Shown: positions 7,398 through 15,514, counted from the first letter of the stretch. The stretch: 16,390 bases of DNA from SCRD01 sp046705285 (GCA_046705285.1 JBJKQK010000240.1:1-16390); one strand, 5' to 3'. Made by a program: numbers and translations. The notes: generated by a model from the sequence alone, not told the origin.

Positions 7398-7434
7398 TGG
7401 TACGCCCGGAGAGTTTTGAACTCCCGACCTCTGG
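7398..7434 (-). tRNA. Isolated 3' end of a tRNA gene (tRNA-Arg-like), not a functional tRNA
   Basis: On the minus strand the 37 nt run from CCAGAGGTC through a T-arm and acceptor strand to CCA. The T-stem GGGAG/CTCTC pairs with one G-U, the loop is TTCAAAA, the 3' acceptor strand is CGGGCGT, then A and an encoded CCA. Just 5' of it (plus strand 7435 onward) there is no matching ACGCCCG acceptor strand, D-arm or anticodon arm, so only the 3' third of a tRNA is present. The GGTCGGGAG and CGGGCG pattern resembles tRNA-Arg, but isotype cannot be fixed without the anticodon. Such fragments are typical scars of integrative elements that use the 3' end of a tRNA gene as attachment site. A decayed transposase lies 42 bp away. 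Confidence 0.6.
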
Positions 7435-7700
7435 CTTCATTTCGCAATGCTCACCGGGTTCATGCCAGAATCCTGCCCACCTTGCTCCGGAATCCGCACA
7501 TGAAGGTCAGATGACGATTCACGCTTCACTGTGACATGACTCTTGCATACAACTCATTCGTGAAATATGTGTTCAGCCTTTTGGATGATTTTGCTTCCGG
7601 ATGGCCTACTGCTCTTGACGCACCTGCCCTGCAAATAGGTAAATGGAACGCATAGTCAAAATCACTTCTTAGGGACTCGTTGAGTTAACGGAGGAAGGCT
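7435..7700. promoter_or_regulatory. Leader region of the TonB-dependent receptor gene
   Basis: No coding sequence is supported in these 266 bp. A strong ribosome-binding site, GGAGGAAGG at 7690-7698, precedes the receptor start. TTGACG at 7615-7620 is a possible -35 box, but no good -10 box lies at the usual distance, so a promoter is only suspected. No riboswitch fold was recognised. Confidence 0.3.
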
Positions 7701-10700
7701 ATGCTAGAAGGTCAAAGGACACTCCCAGGGGAAAGCCCAATTCTTGAAGGGACCGGTTTGGCTTGCGGCTCAGTGAAGGCAAATCCGGAGTCAGGAAACA
7801 GGGCTCAATATCCTACTGTCAAATGGCTTACGCGATTTTTCTTAACGATCACCATGGCTATGGGAATATCCGTCGGCTGGGTTGCGGGACAAGGCTTGGC
7901 GACCCTTTCGGGAACGATAGCCGATCCTTCAGGCGCTGTTGTTCCCGGTGCGACGGTAACAGTCAGGAATGTTGAGACCGGCGTCACAAATTCGACAACA
8001 ACCAACTCAACAGGCTTTTACAGAGTTGCCAACTTAATTCCTGGACAATATGTCGTCACTGCTCAAAAGACAGGATTCAAAAAAACCGCTCGGCAGCAAT
8101 TTACTCTTGAAGTCGCACAGTCAGCCACAATCAATCTCACGCTTGAAATCGGGACGACCACCCAGACAGTTACAGTGAGCGGGGCTCCCCCGTTGCTCAA
8201 TACTACGAATGCCTCCATGGGCCAGGTAGTAGGCCCCCGTCAAATCACTCAGCTGCCTCTGAATAGTCGAAACTATCTGGACTTAGCGCTGCTAAGCCCT
8301 GGGACGTCGAGCTACGGCAATCGAAGTTTCTTCAGCGGACCACTCACTGATTACGCAGGGTCCATTAACTCAGGTATCGCCGGCGAGTCCCGGAACTCCT
8401 TCACGCTTGATGGAGCCGACATAAAATCCTACCTGATTAATGGAATGTATGTTCCTTCCATAGACGCAATTCAAGAGTTCAAGATCGAGACTTCACCCTA
8501 TGACGTGTCATTAGGTACGAATCCCGGGGCACAGATAATCCTTGTTACAAAAAGCGGCACCAATCAAATTCATGGCTCGCTCTATGAGTTTGTGCGCAAC
8601 TCGGGGTTAGATGCCAGGAACTATTTCGACAATCCTAATCTGCCCATTCCAGAGCTCAGGAAAAATCAGTTCGGGGGATCTGTCGGTGGGCCGATTATCA
8701 AAGATCGTCTGTTCTATTTTTTTGACTACGAAGGATTCCGCCAGCGTATTGGGGAAACATTCTTCGGAACAGTACCGACGCCTCTGATGCGGCAGGGAAT
8801 TTTTACCGAAATTCCTCAGCCAATATATGATCCGCAGACCACAACGCCGTGCGCCACCTGTGCTTCGGGAGTGAGCCGTCAAGCCTATTCGGGCAACGTC
8901 ATTCCACCGAGCCAAATAAACGCAGCAGCTAAGGCTTTTATGAATCTGTATCCTGCGGAGACTAGTTCGGGACTTGTTAATGGCCAGTTTGTTGGAAACA
9001 ATTTCGCGGGGAATGACGTTGATAAGATTACACAAAACCAGTGGGATCTGAAAATCGACTACTCGAAGGGTAAGGATGCGATCTTTGGCCGATATAGCCA
9101 AAACACTTCAGGCTTATTGCTCGCAACAGGAACTTTCGGCACGGGTAGTTTGCCGGGATTCGGCGACAATGACATTATCAATACTCGCAATTTCACAATG
9201 CGGGAAACCCATACCTTTGGGCCTACTACAGTAGCCGACGGCCAAATCTCGTTCCTCAGGCACTACTTCAACCTTCTCCCCGTGCAATTGGGGAACAACT
9301 TAAACTCCCAGCTGGGCATCCAGGGGGTTGCTCCCAACGAGCCGGCAAATATCGATGTGGCCGGCTTCTCTGGCCTTGATTCAAATCCCTATGATCCAGA
9401 ACTGCGGGCCATTAACCAGTTTTCGTACGTGGGGAGGCTTACAAAAGTGGCTGGCCGCCATACCTTTAAAATCGGAGGCGAATATGACCGGTGGCAGGTC
9501 ATGATCAATGCCGCCCCCAGTTTTCCGCAGGGAGAATTTTCTTTCGATGGGGAGTACACACAAGATCCCAATGCTGCGACTGGCGTTTTAACCGGCTTTC
9601 CCTTTGCTGATTTTCTGTTGGGATACCCGGTCTCTGCACTAACGCAAACAGGTGACAGTGGCGGCTACATGTTCAGAAACAACTTTCGCTGGTGGGCAGG
9701 AGACGAATGGCGCGTGAACCGGCACCTGACTTTGAACCTGGGCGTCCGCTACGAATATGACGGCCCGTTTTCTGAAAAATTCAACCGTTTCACGAACTTC
9801 GATCCGAGCACCGGAAGCCTGATCATTGCCGGCCGTAATTTTGTCAGCCGGTCGGCTGGTGTTCGTCCAGACACCAACAATTATGCGCCACGGGTTGGTT
9901 TTGCGTACTCCCTGCCAGGTCACGAACGCACGGTGATACGCGGAGGTTACGGGATTTTTTACTCCGTCATGCAGGAGAATGGCACGGAAATAACAAGGAC
10001 CAACCCTCCATTTGCTTCGTTTCCTGTTTACAATGCAATCAGCCCATTCAGCTCACTGCCGACCGTCTCAATTGAAAATGTCTTTGGGGTGAACAGTTCT
10101 GCCGCTGCCCCTGCCCCTACGATTGGAGCACTTGACCAAAATTTGCAGAACGGGTACTTGCAACAGTCCTCGCTTGCAGTCCAGCATCAGTTTGGACAGA
10201 ATGGCATGGCGGAGGTTGCTTATAACTGGCAGAAGACAACCAAATTCGGAACGTATAGAAACCTAAACGCGTCTCGTGTTAACGGCACTTTCCTCCGGCC
10301 ATACCCTCAATTTGGCGACATTTACTATTGGACGAACATCCAGTACGGAAACTACGACGCTCTGGAGGCAAAGTACCAGCAACGCATGACGCACGGTTTG
10401 GTGCTTCTAGTTTCTTATACATATTCGAAAAGTCTGGACAATATAACTAACAGTGGCGCGGCTGCGCCGCCCGGTGCGCCGGGCTTCCAGAACCCCTACT
10501 GTTTCAGTTGCAACTACGGTCGCGCAGCTTCCGATTTTCGCCACCGATTTGTTGCGAGTTCCGTCTATTCCCTCCCAACACTTGCAAACAGAAAGTCTTT
10601 CGTGAAAAACACCTTAGGCGGATGGGAGGTTTCAGGAATCCTGACTCTCCAGTCTGGTTTTCCAGTCACCCCGCTCATAAGCTTTAACAATAGTGAGAGC

Positions 10701-11063
10701 ATAGGGGGTGCAAGCTGGCCGAATGTTATTCTCGGGTGTTCCAACGTTCCTTCCGGAGGAAGAGACCCATCGAGGTGGTTTAACCCGAATTGCTACCAAA
10801 TCCCACCCCGAGGCCAGTTTGGCAATGCGGGCAAGGGCATTATCGATGGGCCCGGGATGGCAACCTTCGATTTCGGCCTTTTCAAGGACATCAACATTAT
10901 GGAAAAGTACCGTCTTCAATTCCGCTCAGAGTTTTTCAATCTCGGGAATCACCCAAATTTCGCCGACCCGAACCCATACATTGACACGCCAAACGCAGGC
11001 AGTATTGGCTCGACCGCTACCGCAGCCCGGCAGATTCAACTTGCCTTAAGGCTGACATTCTGA
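7701..11063 (+). CDS. Oar-like TonB-dependent receptor with carboxypeptidase-regulatory-like domain
   Basis: A 1120-residue outer-membrane receptor for TonB-driven uptake of a large or scarce substrate, of the type expanded in Acidobacteriota. Residues about 42-64 (WLTRFFLTITMAMGISVGWVAG) form a hydrophobic signal segment behind an unusually long, partly polar start of some 40 residues. Residues about 67-150 are a CarboxypepD_reg-like beta domain (GTIADPSGAVVPGATVTVRN, then TGFYRVANLIPGQYVV). A plug region follows with PLNSRNYLDLALLSPG, FTLDGAD and SIDAIQEFKIETSPYDVSLG. The remainder is a beta barrel ending in ALRLTF, an aromatic C-terminal residue as the BAM machinery needs. The ATG at 7701 follows GGAGGAAGG. 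No clear TonB box was seen. Only 17 bp separate it from the dioxygenase gene, so the two probably share a transcript. The substrate cannot be read from sequence. Base composition appears less GC-rich than in the activase operon. Confidence 0.92.
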   Translation: MLEGQRTLPGESPILEGTGLACGSVKANPESGNRAQYPTVKWLTRFFLTITMAMGISVGWVAGQGLATLSGTIADPSGAVVPGATVTVRNVETGVTNSTTTNSTGFYRVANLIPGQYVVTAQKTGFKKTARQQFTLEVAQSATINLTLEIGTTTQTVTVSGAPPLLNTTNASMGQVVGPRQITQLPLNSRNYLDLALLSPGTSSYGNRSFFSGPLTDYAGSINSGIAGESRNSFTLDGADIKSYLINGMYVPSIDAIQEFKIETSPYDVSLGTNPGAQIILVTKSGTNQIHGSLYEFVRNSGLDARNYFDNPNLPIPELRKNQFGGSVGGPIIKDRLFYFFDYEGFRQRIGETFFGTVPTPLMRQGIFTEIPQPIYDPQTTTPCATCASGVSRQAYSGNVIPPSQINAAAKAFMNLYPAETSSGLVNGQFVGNNFAGNDVDKITQNQWDLKIDYSKGKDAIFGRYSQNTSGLLLATGTFGTGSLPGFGDNDIINTRNFTMRETHTFGPTTVADGQISFLRHYFNLLPVQLGNNLNSQLGIQGVAPNEPANIDVAGFSGLDSNPYDPELRAINQFSYVGRLTKVAGRHTFKIGGEYDRWQVMINAAPSFPQGEFSFDGEYTQDPNAATGVLTGFPFADFLLGYPVSALTQTGDSGGYMFRNNFRWWAGDEWRVNRHLTLNLGVRYEYDGPFSEKFNRFTNFDPSTGSLIIAGRNFVSRSAGVRPDTNNYAPRVGFAYSLPGHERTVIRGGYGIFYSVMQENGTEITRTNPPFASFPVYNAISPFSSLPTVSIENVFGVNSSAAAPAPTIGALDQNLQNGYLQQSSLAVQHQFGQNGMAEVAYNWQKTTKFGTYRNLNASRVNGTFLRPYPQFGDIYYWTNIQYGNYDALEAKYQQRMTHGLVLLVSYTYSKSLDNITNSGAAAPPGAPGFQNPYCFSCNYGRAASDFRHRFVASSVYSLPTLANRKSFVKNTLGGWEVSGILTLQSGFPVTPLISFNNSESIGGASWPNVILGCSNVPSGGRDPSRWFNPNCYQIPPRGQFGNAGKGIIDGPGMATFDFGLFKDINIMEKYRLQFRSEFFNLGNHPNFADPNPYIDTPNAGSIGSTATAARQIQLALRLTF

Positions 11064-11080
11064 GAGGTGTGCGCACAACC

Positions 11081-11923
11081 ATGAAGGATCTCCCGCGTCC
11101 TCCATCTGACGGGCTGGCGCTGGTTCGTGAATTTCACGAGCGGGGCTTTCTTGTTATTCCAGAGGCGCTCTCGAATGAACAAGTATTGTCACTGAACCAC
11201 GCGGTGGACCTCGACCTCGAGCGGCACGGGGAGGAGTGGGTCAAGTTCGACGAATCATTTATCGAAACGCCGGACGTCATCTCTCGAAGTGCAGATTTCG
11301 ATTTTGCCATCGAAAACCCGCCGACCCTGGCGATTCTCCGTGCTCTGATCGGCGAACTCATCACCTTTGAGGAATTTGAGATCCTCATCCGTGATCCTAC
11401 AGACAAGAAACAGGATGTAAAGGCCTGGCACCGTGACGCGACCCGTGACTACAACCGGCGCATGGAGATCGAATATGTTTCGCTTGTATATTACCTGACC
11501 GACGTATCAGAAAACGACCATTGCCTGAGCATCATTCCGGGGAGTCACTATGGCCTTGTTGATCTGAGGCCCGAGGATGTGGCTCCCGGCACTGAATTTG
11601 ACGTCACGGGCGCAGCGGGGACAGCGGTGATCTTCCATGGCCGCTGTGTTCATGCGGGTAAGCTGAGGGCAAGTTCCCGCCAACGGCGGACTCTTCACAT
11701 CTATTATGCCCGCAGCGATCAGCCTCGGTATTCTGAGTGGACAGAAATCCCACCGCGGCTATATCAGAAGGCCGATCCCAAGCTCCCGCCTCTTTTCTAC
11801 TCGAAGTGGAACGCAACCCAGGTGTTTGAAGGCGTCGGAAAGAAGCCTCGGGATCTCCCGCAGTCGACGTCTACTGCCGAAATGATCCTGGAAGTTCAGA
11901 GGCGCGCTAAGCAGGCAACCTGA
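11081..11923 (+). CDS. Phytanoyl-CoA dioxygenase (PhyH) family Fe(II)/2-oxoglutarate oxygenase
   Basis: A 280-residue non-haem iron dioxygenase of the PhyH family, which hydroxylates small molecules using O2 and 2-oxoglutarate. The double-stranded beta-helix shows the HxD iron motif in AWHRDATRDY (H117, D119) and the distal ligand H191 in GRCVHAG. R202, 11 residues later in SRQRRTLHIYY, would bind the 2-oxoglutarate carboxylate. PGSHYGL and GTAVIFHG are further family hallmarks. The N-terminus FHERGFLVIPEALSNEQV is the usual PhyH entry helix. No signal peptide, so it is cytoplasmic. The ATG at 11081 has GAGAGG 13 nt upstream, a rather long spacing; the in-frame GTG at 11069 is only 1 nt from that site and is less likely. 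It follows the receptor gene closely, suggesting that it acts on the imported compound. The family is too broad to name the substrate, and phytanoyl-CoA itself is unlikely. Confidence 0.88.
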   Translation: MKDLPRPPSDGLALVREFHERGFLVIPEALSNEQVLSLNHAVDLDLERHGEEWVKFDESFIETPDVISRSADFDFAIENPPTLAILRALIGELITFEEFEILIRDPTDKKQDVKAWHRDATRDYNRRMEIEYVSLVYYLTDVSENDHCLSIIPGSHYGLVDLRPEDVAPGTEFDVTGAAGTAVIFHGRCVHAGKLRASSRQRRTLHIYYARSDQPRYSEWTEIPPRLYQKADPKLPPLFYSKWNATQVFEGVGKKPRDLPQSTSTAEMILEVQRRAKQAT

Positions 11924-12012
11924 CTCAGCGTCCGCGGGGATTGAGCAGGCAGGTAAATTCTATTTAGCAGTGTGTTGGAAATGATCTTGGGCATGTCATA
12001 ATTGAGCCTTCA

Positions 12013-12120
12013 CTTGTCATTTTCAGCAAAGCGGCAGGTCCCTGCGTTCCTAAAGACCAGGCGAATGCTGAGATCCATTCGCGATGGTCGCTAGTGGCCC
12101 AGGACGCCTCAAGGTGACAA
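12013..12120. repeat. Imperfect palindromic interspersed-type repeat
   Basis: About 108 bp bounded by CTTGTCATTTTCAG (12013-12026) and CTCAAGGTGACAA (12108-12120), which are imperfect inverted copies. Inside are a perfect 7-bp hairpin, GCGAATG-8 nt-CATTCGC at 12061-12082, and a smaller one, GCAGG-TC-CCTGC at 12034-12045. The overall look (TGTCA ends, a 'GAACGCAGGGACC' core on the minus strand) resembles the short palindromic repeats scattered between genes in Acidobacteriota. Only one copy lies in this window, so its repetitive nature is inferred. It may act as a transcript-end or mRNA-stability element between dioxygenase and acylase. Confidence 0.45.
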
Positions 12121-12159
12121 ATTTCAAGAGAGTTCGACGATTGAAACAGAATGGTCAAG

Positions 12160-12235
12160 TGCCGTGTCTCGGCAGGACGTATAAGGAGTCGGAGGTAAGA
12201 AGGTTATCGTTTGGGCACCATCAGATGCCGAGACA
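12160..12235. repeat. Inverted repeat upstream of the acylase gene
   Basis: TGTCTCGGCA at 12165-12174 and TGCCGAGACA at 12226-12235 are perfect 10-bp inverted copies 51 bp apart. The first copy also forms its own small hairpin, TGCCG-TGTCT-CGGCA at 12160-12174. They end 71 bp before the acylase start, where paired operator half-sites or a leader hairpin could act. Nothing identifies a binding protein. Confidence 0.35.
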
Positions 12236-12306
12236 GGCAGATTCGTTATAAGCGTTGCGTTTCATTGGTGTAATCTTCATATCACTGAGTCCCGGAAGGA
12301 GGCAAA

Positions 12307-14616
12307 ATGCATCGCAGGAGTTTTCTGCAAGGGATTGTGGCAGGGGCGTTGTCGGTTCCAGCAGCGGCGGTCGAGACTCCATTAGCCACTGGGTTAGGTG
12401 GCGGGCTTGCTGACGAGGTGACGATTTACCGCGACGACTTTGGGGTTCCCCATATTGTCGGAGAGACTGAGGAAGCCACTTTTTTCGGTTACGGCTACGC
12501 CCAAGCCCAGGATCACCTTAAAGAGATGATGATCCAGTACATGGATGCCCAGGGGCGCCTCACAGAAGTTCTCGGGTTCAATTGCCTCGGGAGAGGCTAT
12601 CTGCATTTTATTCCTTATGAGTACCGATGGGATGGAGATTACCTGCAGCGTCTTCTTCGCACTAAGAAAACTGTGGTTGAAAACAAAGAGAAGATCGACC
12701 CACAGACTTACAAAGTTCTGGCGGCGTTTGCCGGCGGCGTAAATGCCTACATCGAGGAGAATCGTTCTCGTATTCCTTCATGGATTGAACCCATTACAGC
12801 TGAGGATATCGAGGCCGAAGAGCGAAGCAATTATTTCCGCTTTTACAGCATCAATGAAGCGCTGGTTAAGCTGACGGACTTACCCCGGGAATTTCCAGAC
12901 TTTGGTTCCAATCTACCTCATATTCGTACTTGGGCCGAGCCCATGACAGCCGAGGATATCCAACCTGAAGAGCGAATCAATTCTTTCCGCGGCTTTGGTT
13001 CCGATCAATTCGCGATCGCGAAGGCGAAGTCTGCCAATGGAAAGATTATTCATTTCGAAGAGACCCACATGCCATGGGCCAATCGCTTCCAGAACTACGA
13101 GGCTCATCTGATAACTCCTGGCAAGCTGAACGCCGGGGGCATCAGTTGGTTCGGCAGTCCCTTTTTCCTGGACGGCTTTAACGACAAGGCGACATGGTCG
13201 GCGACCTGGAATTTTCCCAACATCTCTGACGTGTATGAAGAAAAGATCAATCCCCAAAACCCGCTTCAGTACCTTTACGATGGCGAATGGCGGAACATGA
13301 AGGTCACGTACGAAACATTTAAAATAAAGGTCACGAAAGGGATGCAAGCACTAACCCTGCCCTGCTATTACACTCACCACGGTCCCATCGTGAAGTACGA
13401 TCGGCAGAAGCACCACGCGTACTCAGTGAAGCTCCCGAATTACGATGGCGTGAATTATTCCACGGGCATGTATCGTTTGATGAAGGCCCAAAATCTCGAT
13501 GAATTCAAAGCTGTCATGGCTTCTCACCTGATTCCACGATGGAATTTCCTGTTTACGGACCAGGATACTTTGTATTGGATTGATAATGCAGCGGTGGCAC
13601 AGCGCGCTAGCGGGTACGATTGGCGCAAGCCTGTTCCTGGCTGGACAAGCAAAACGGAATGGGGACCTTACTTCCCGCTGGAGTCGGAACCTCAACTGTT
13701 GAATCCCCCATCCGGCTTTGCCCAGAATTGCAACAATCCACCTTGGCTGTCCACTGTCAATTCTGGGATTAACCCTCTTAAACCTGCCCCTTACTTCCAT
13801 ATGGACAAACCGGAGCCCTGGGGCGGGAAGAAAGACCTGAACCCGCGTGGTGAAAGGCTCCTCAAGGTGCTGGGACAGAACAAGCAGTTTACGCTTGAGG
13901 AGATCAAGGCCATGACTTTCGATACCTATGTGGTCCCAGCGGATGTTATTGTACCGCTTGTCACGGAAGCCTTTTCCACTTTCAGCAATCAGGCAACAGA
14001 CCCGAAGGTAGCCCAGGCGGTCGAAACCTTGAAAGCATGGGACCGGCGCTCCGCTGAAGATTCAATTGCGCAGACGTACCTGCATTTCTGGGCTCTTGCC
14101 TACCAGGATCTGTTTTCCGCAGAGAAGTATGCGCGATTCCTTAATTATTCCAGATACGACATTGATACGTACGCGGCGAAGGAGCAGGAGATGGCGCTCG
14201 ATGCACTTAAGCAAGCTATCGATCGCATTGAGTCTTACTTTGGTAAACCGGCTGTGCCTTGGGGCCAAGTGAATGTGGTCGTTCGGAACGGAAAATTCCC
14301 CATGGATGGATGTTCATCGCCTCTGTTTGACGTGCTACATCCGGACCATGGCGTAACACAGGGTAGTGGCCAGATATACGACGATGACGGATGGGGGCAT
14401 ATGATGGTGGTTGTCGAAGCCGAGCCCAAGGAAGTCTGGAGCCTGCTGCCCTATGGTGAGTCGCAGGACCCGAAATCGCCTCACTACAATGACATGGCAA
14501 AGCTGCATAGCCGGCTCACAATGAAGCGTTTTTGGTTTGCTCCAGAGGACATCCTTCACCATTCTGAGTCGGTCTGGGGAAAAAGAGACCGAATCAATAA
14601 GTTGATTCACACGTAA
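12307..14616 (+). CDS. Tat-exported penicillin-acylase-family Ntn hydrolase
   Basis: A 769-residue precursor of the penicillin amidase/acyl-homoserine-lactone acylase family (peptidase S45), which hydrolyses amide bonds of N-acylated compounds and self-cleaves into two subunits. It starts with a twin-arginine signal, MHRRSFLQGIVAGALSV, with likely cleavage after A21, so the folded enzyme acts in the periplasm. The alpha part has YRDDFGVPHI and GYGYAQAQDHL. The predicted nucleophile is S232 in GFGSDQFAIA, which becomes the first residue of a beta subunit of 538 residues. N413 in PRWNFLFTDQDTLYWID is the likely oxyanion asparagine, and YTHHGPIV is a further family block. The usual GSN at the nucleophile is GSD here. 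The linker before S232 holds a diverged duplication (separate entry). The ATG at 12307 follows AAGGAGG. Substrate could be an acylated natural product, lipopeptide or AHL; the family does not predict which, and penicillin is not implied. Confidence 0.88.
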   Translation: MHRRSFLQGIVAGALSVPAAAVETPLATGLGGGLADEVTIYRDDFGVPHIVGETEEATFFGYGYAQAQDHLKEMMIQYMDAQGRLTEVLGFNCLGRGYLHFIPYEYRWDGDYLQRLLRTKKTVVENKEKIDPQTYKVLAAFAGGVNAYIEENRSRIPSWIEPITAEDIEAEERSNYFRFYSINEALVKLTDLPREFPDFGSNLPHIRTWAEPMTAEDIQPEERINSFRGFGSDQFAIAKAKSANGKIIHFEETHMPWANRFQNYEAHLITPGKLNAGGISWFGSPFFLDGFNDKATWSATWNFPNISDVYEEKINPQNPLQYLYDGEWRNMKVTYETFKIKVTKGMQALTLPCYYTHHGPIVKYDRQKHHAYSVKLPNYDGVNYSTGMYRLMKAQNLDEFKAVMASHLIPRWNFLFTDQDTLYWIDNAAVAQRASGYDWRKPVPGWTSKTEWGPYFPLESEPQLLNPPSGFAQNCNNPPWLSTVNSGINPLKPAPYFHMDKPEPWGGKKDLNPRGERLLKVLGQNKQFTLEEIKAMTFDTYVVPADVIVPLVTEAFSTFSNQATDPKVAQAVETLKAWDRRSAEDSIAQTYLHFWALAYQDLFSAEKYARFLNYSRYDIDTYAAKEQEMALDALKQAIDRIESYFGKPAVPWGQVNVVVRNGKFPMDGCSSPLFDVLHPDHGVTQGSGQIYDDDGWGHMMVVVEAEPKEVWSLLPYGESQDPKSPHYNDMAKLHSRLTMKRFWFAPEDILHHSESVWGKRDRINKLIHT
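12781..12990 (+). repeat. Internal duplication in the acylase linker
   Basis: Bases 12781-12840 and 12931-12990 match at 48 of 60 positions by my count and are offset by exactly 150 bp (50 codons). At protein level W159 IEPITAEDIEAEER-N-FR recurs as W209 AEPMTAEDIQPEER-N-FR. The second copy runs straight into the predicted nucleophile S232 (FRGFGSD); the first ends in FRFYSINEAL without the glycine-serine pair. This looks like an old in-frame duplication within the region expected to be a spacer removed during maturation. Confidence 0.75.
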
Positions 14617-14630
14617 GGGTCTAGCTCTTA

Positions 14631-14644
14631 TCCGCAGAAGCGGA
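14631..14644 (+). terminator. Small hairpin after the acylase gene
   Basis: TCCGC-AGAA-GCGGA is a perfect 5-bp stem with a 4-nt loop, 14 bp after the stop codon. It is followed by AAAAC rather than a T-run, so at best it is a weak terminator or processing hairpin. Confidence 0.25.
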
Positions 14645-14758
14645 AAACAGGACAATGAGTGGCCAACGACATGGGCCTGTGATTCTAAATGCGATTGGGC
14701 ATTAATTCCGTTTAGCCTTAACGCAGCTCGTTGGTCGTCCTAACTGGGAGGTGTCGAA

Positions 14759-15514
14759 ATGAAATTATCCGGTAAGGTCGCTATTGTGACAGGTGCCGCG
14801 TCGGGGATTGGTCGTGCTACTGCCTTATTATTTGCGGCAGAAGGGGCAAGGGTTTGTGTGGCTGACATCAACGAACCATCCGGCGAAGAAACTGTAGCAC
14901 TGATCAAAGAGAAAAAAGGGGAAGCATTTTTTTGCCGCACAGACGTATCCAGCAATTCAGACGTCGCGGCCATGGTGAGCAAAACAGTCAAGGCTTATGA
15001 CAGAATTGACATCCTCGTGAATAACGCTGCACACATGGATGAAAGGGATTTCAAATCAGCCGTCGAAACCTCTGAGGATCAGTGGAACCGCTCCATTAAT
15101 GTCAGCCTCAAAGGTGTCTTCCTATGCTCAAAGCATGCAATCCCTGAAATGATAAAGGTAGGCGGAGGATCTATTGTCAACATGGCATCCGTAGGCGGCC
15201 TGGTAGGATTTGCCTCCTACACCGCCTATTGCTCTGCAAAAGGCGGGGTGATTCAGCTTACAAAAGCCCTCGCCATCGACTACGGAAAGGATAACATTCG
15301 GGTCAATGCCATCTGCCCTGGGCCGATCGATACCGCCAGCAGCCCTGAGGCCCAAGACGAAAAGCTGCATCAGTGGCAAAGGGATATGACTGTGCTTGGA
15401 AGGACGGGAGCGCCAGAAGAGGTTGCGACTTGTGCGTTGTTTCTTGCCTCAGACGATGCATCTTTTGTGACGGGTTCCAACCTGGTTGTTGATGGCGGCT
15501 GGACAATCCGGTGA
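14759..15514 (+). CDS. Short-chain dehydrogenase/reductase (classical SDR)
   Basis: A 251-residue classical SDR oxidoreductase, full length for the family. The Rossmann cofactor motif TGAASGIG is at 11-18, the acidic D36 at the end of beta-2 favours NAD(H) over NADP(H), and NNAA is at 88-91. The catalytic set is N114, S144, Y157 and K161 (YCSAK). PGPIDT and the C-terminal DGGW complete the pattern of FabG-like SDRs. The ATG at 14759 follows GGGAGGT at 7 nt. It should be cytosolic and oxidise or reduce a hydroxyl/keto group. Sugar, polyol and acyl substrates are all common in this subfamily, so no name is given. Its place between an acylase and a mutarotase-like gene makes oxidation of a released alcohol or sugar a reasonable guess. 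Confidence 0.9.
   Translation: MKLSGKVAIVTGAASGIGRATALLFAAEGARVCVADINEPSGEETVALIKEKKGEAFFCRTDVSSNSDVAAMVSKTVKAYDRIDILVNNAAHMDERDFKSAVETSEDQWNRSINVSLKGVFLCSKHAIPEMIKVGGGSIVNMASVGGLVGFASYTAYCSAKGGVIQLTKALAIDYGKDNIRVNAICPGPIDTASSPEAQDEKLHQWQRDMTVLGRTGAPEEVATCALFLASDDASFVTGSNLVVDGGWTIR

Noticed and set aside
7398..7475. Functional tRNA gene on the minus strand
   Set aside because: Only the T-arm and acceptor 3' strand are present; no D-arm, anticodon arm or 5' acceptor strand can be folded.
11069..11080. GTG start for the dioxygenase
   Set aside because: Only 1 nt from the GAGAGG site, so too close; the extra residues RTTM add nothing. It remains possible but less likely than ATG 11081.
11964..12158. 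Minus-strand frame of 64 codons between dioxygenase and acylase
   Set aside because: It coincides with the palindromic repeat; its translation reads like non-coding repeat sequence, not a protein.
12307..14616. Beta-lactam resistance role for the acylase
   Set aside because: The family name comes from a side activity; a Tat-exported acylase beside uptake and SDR genes points to metabolism of another acylated compound.
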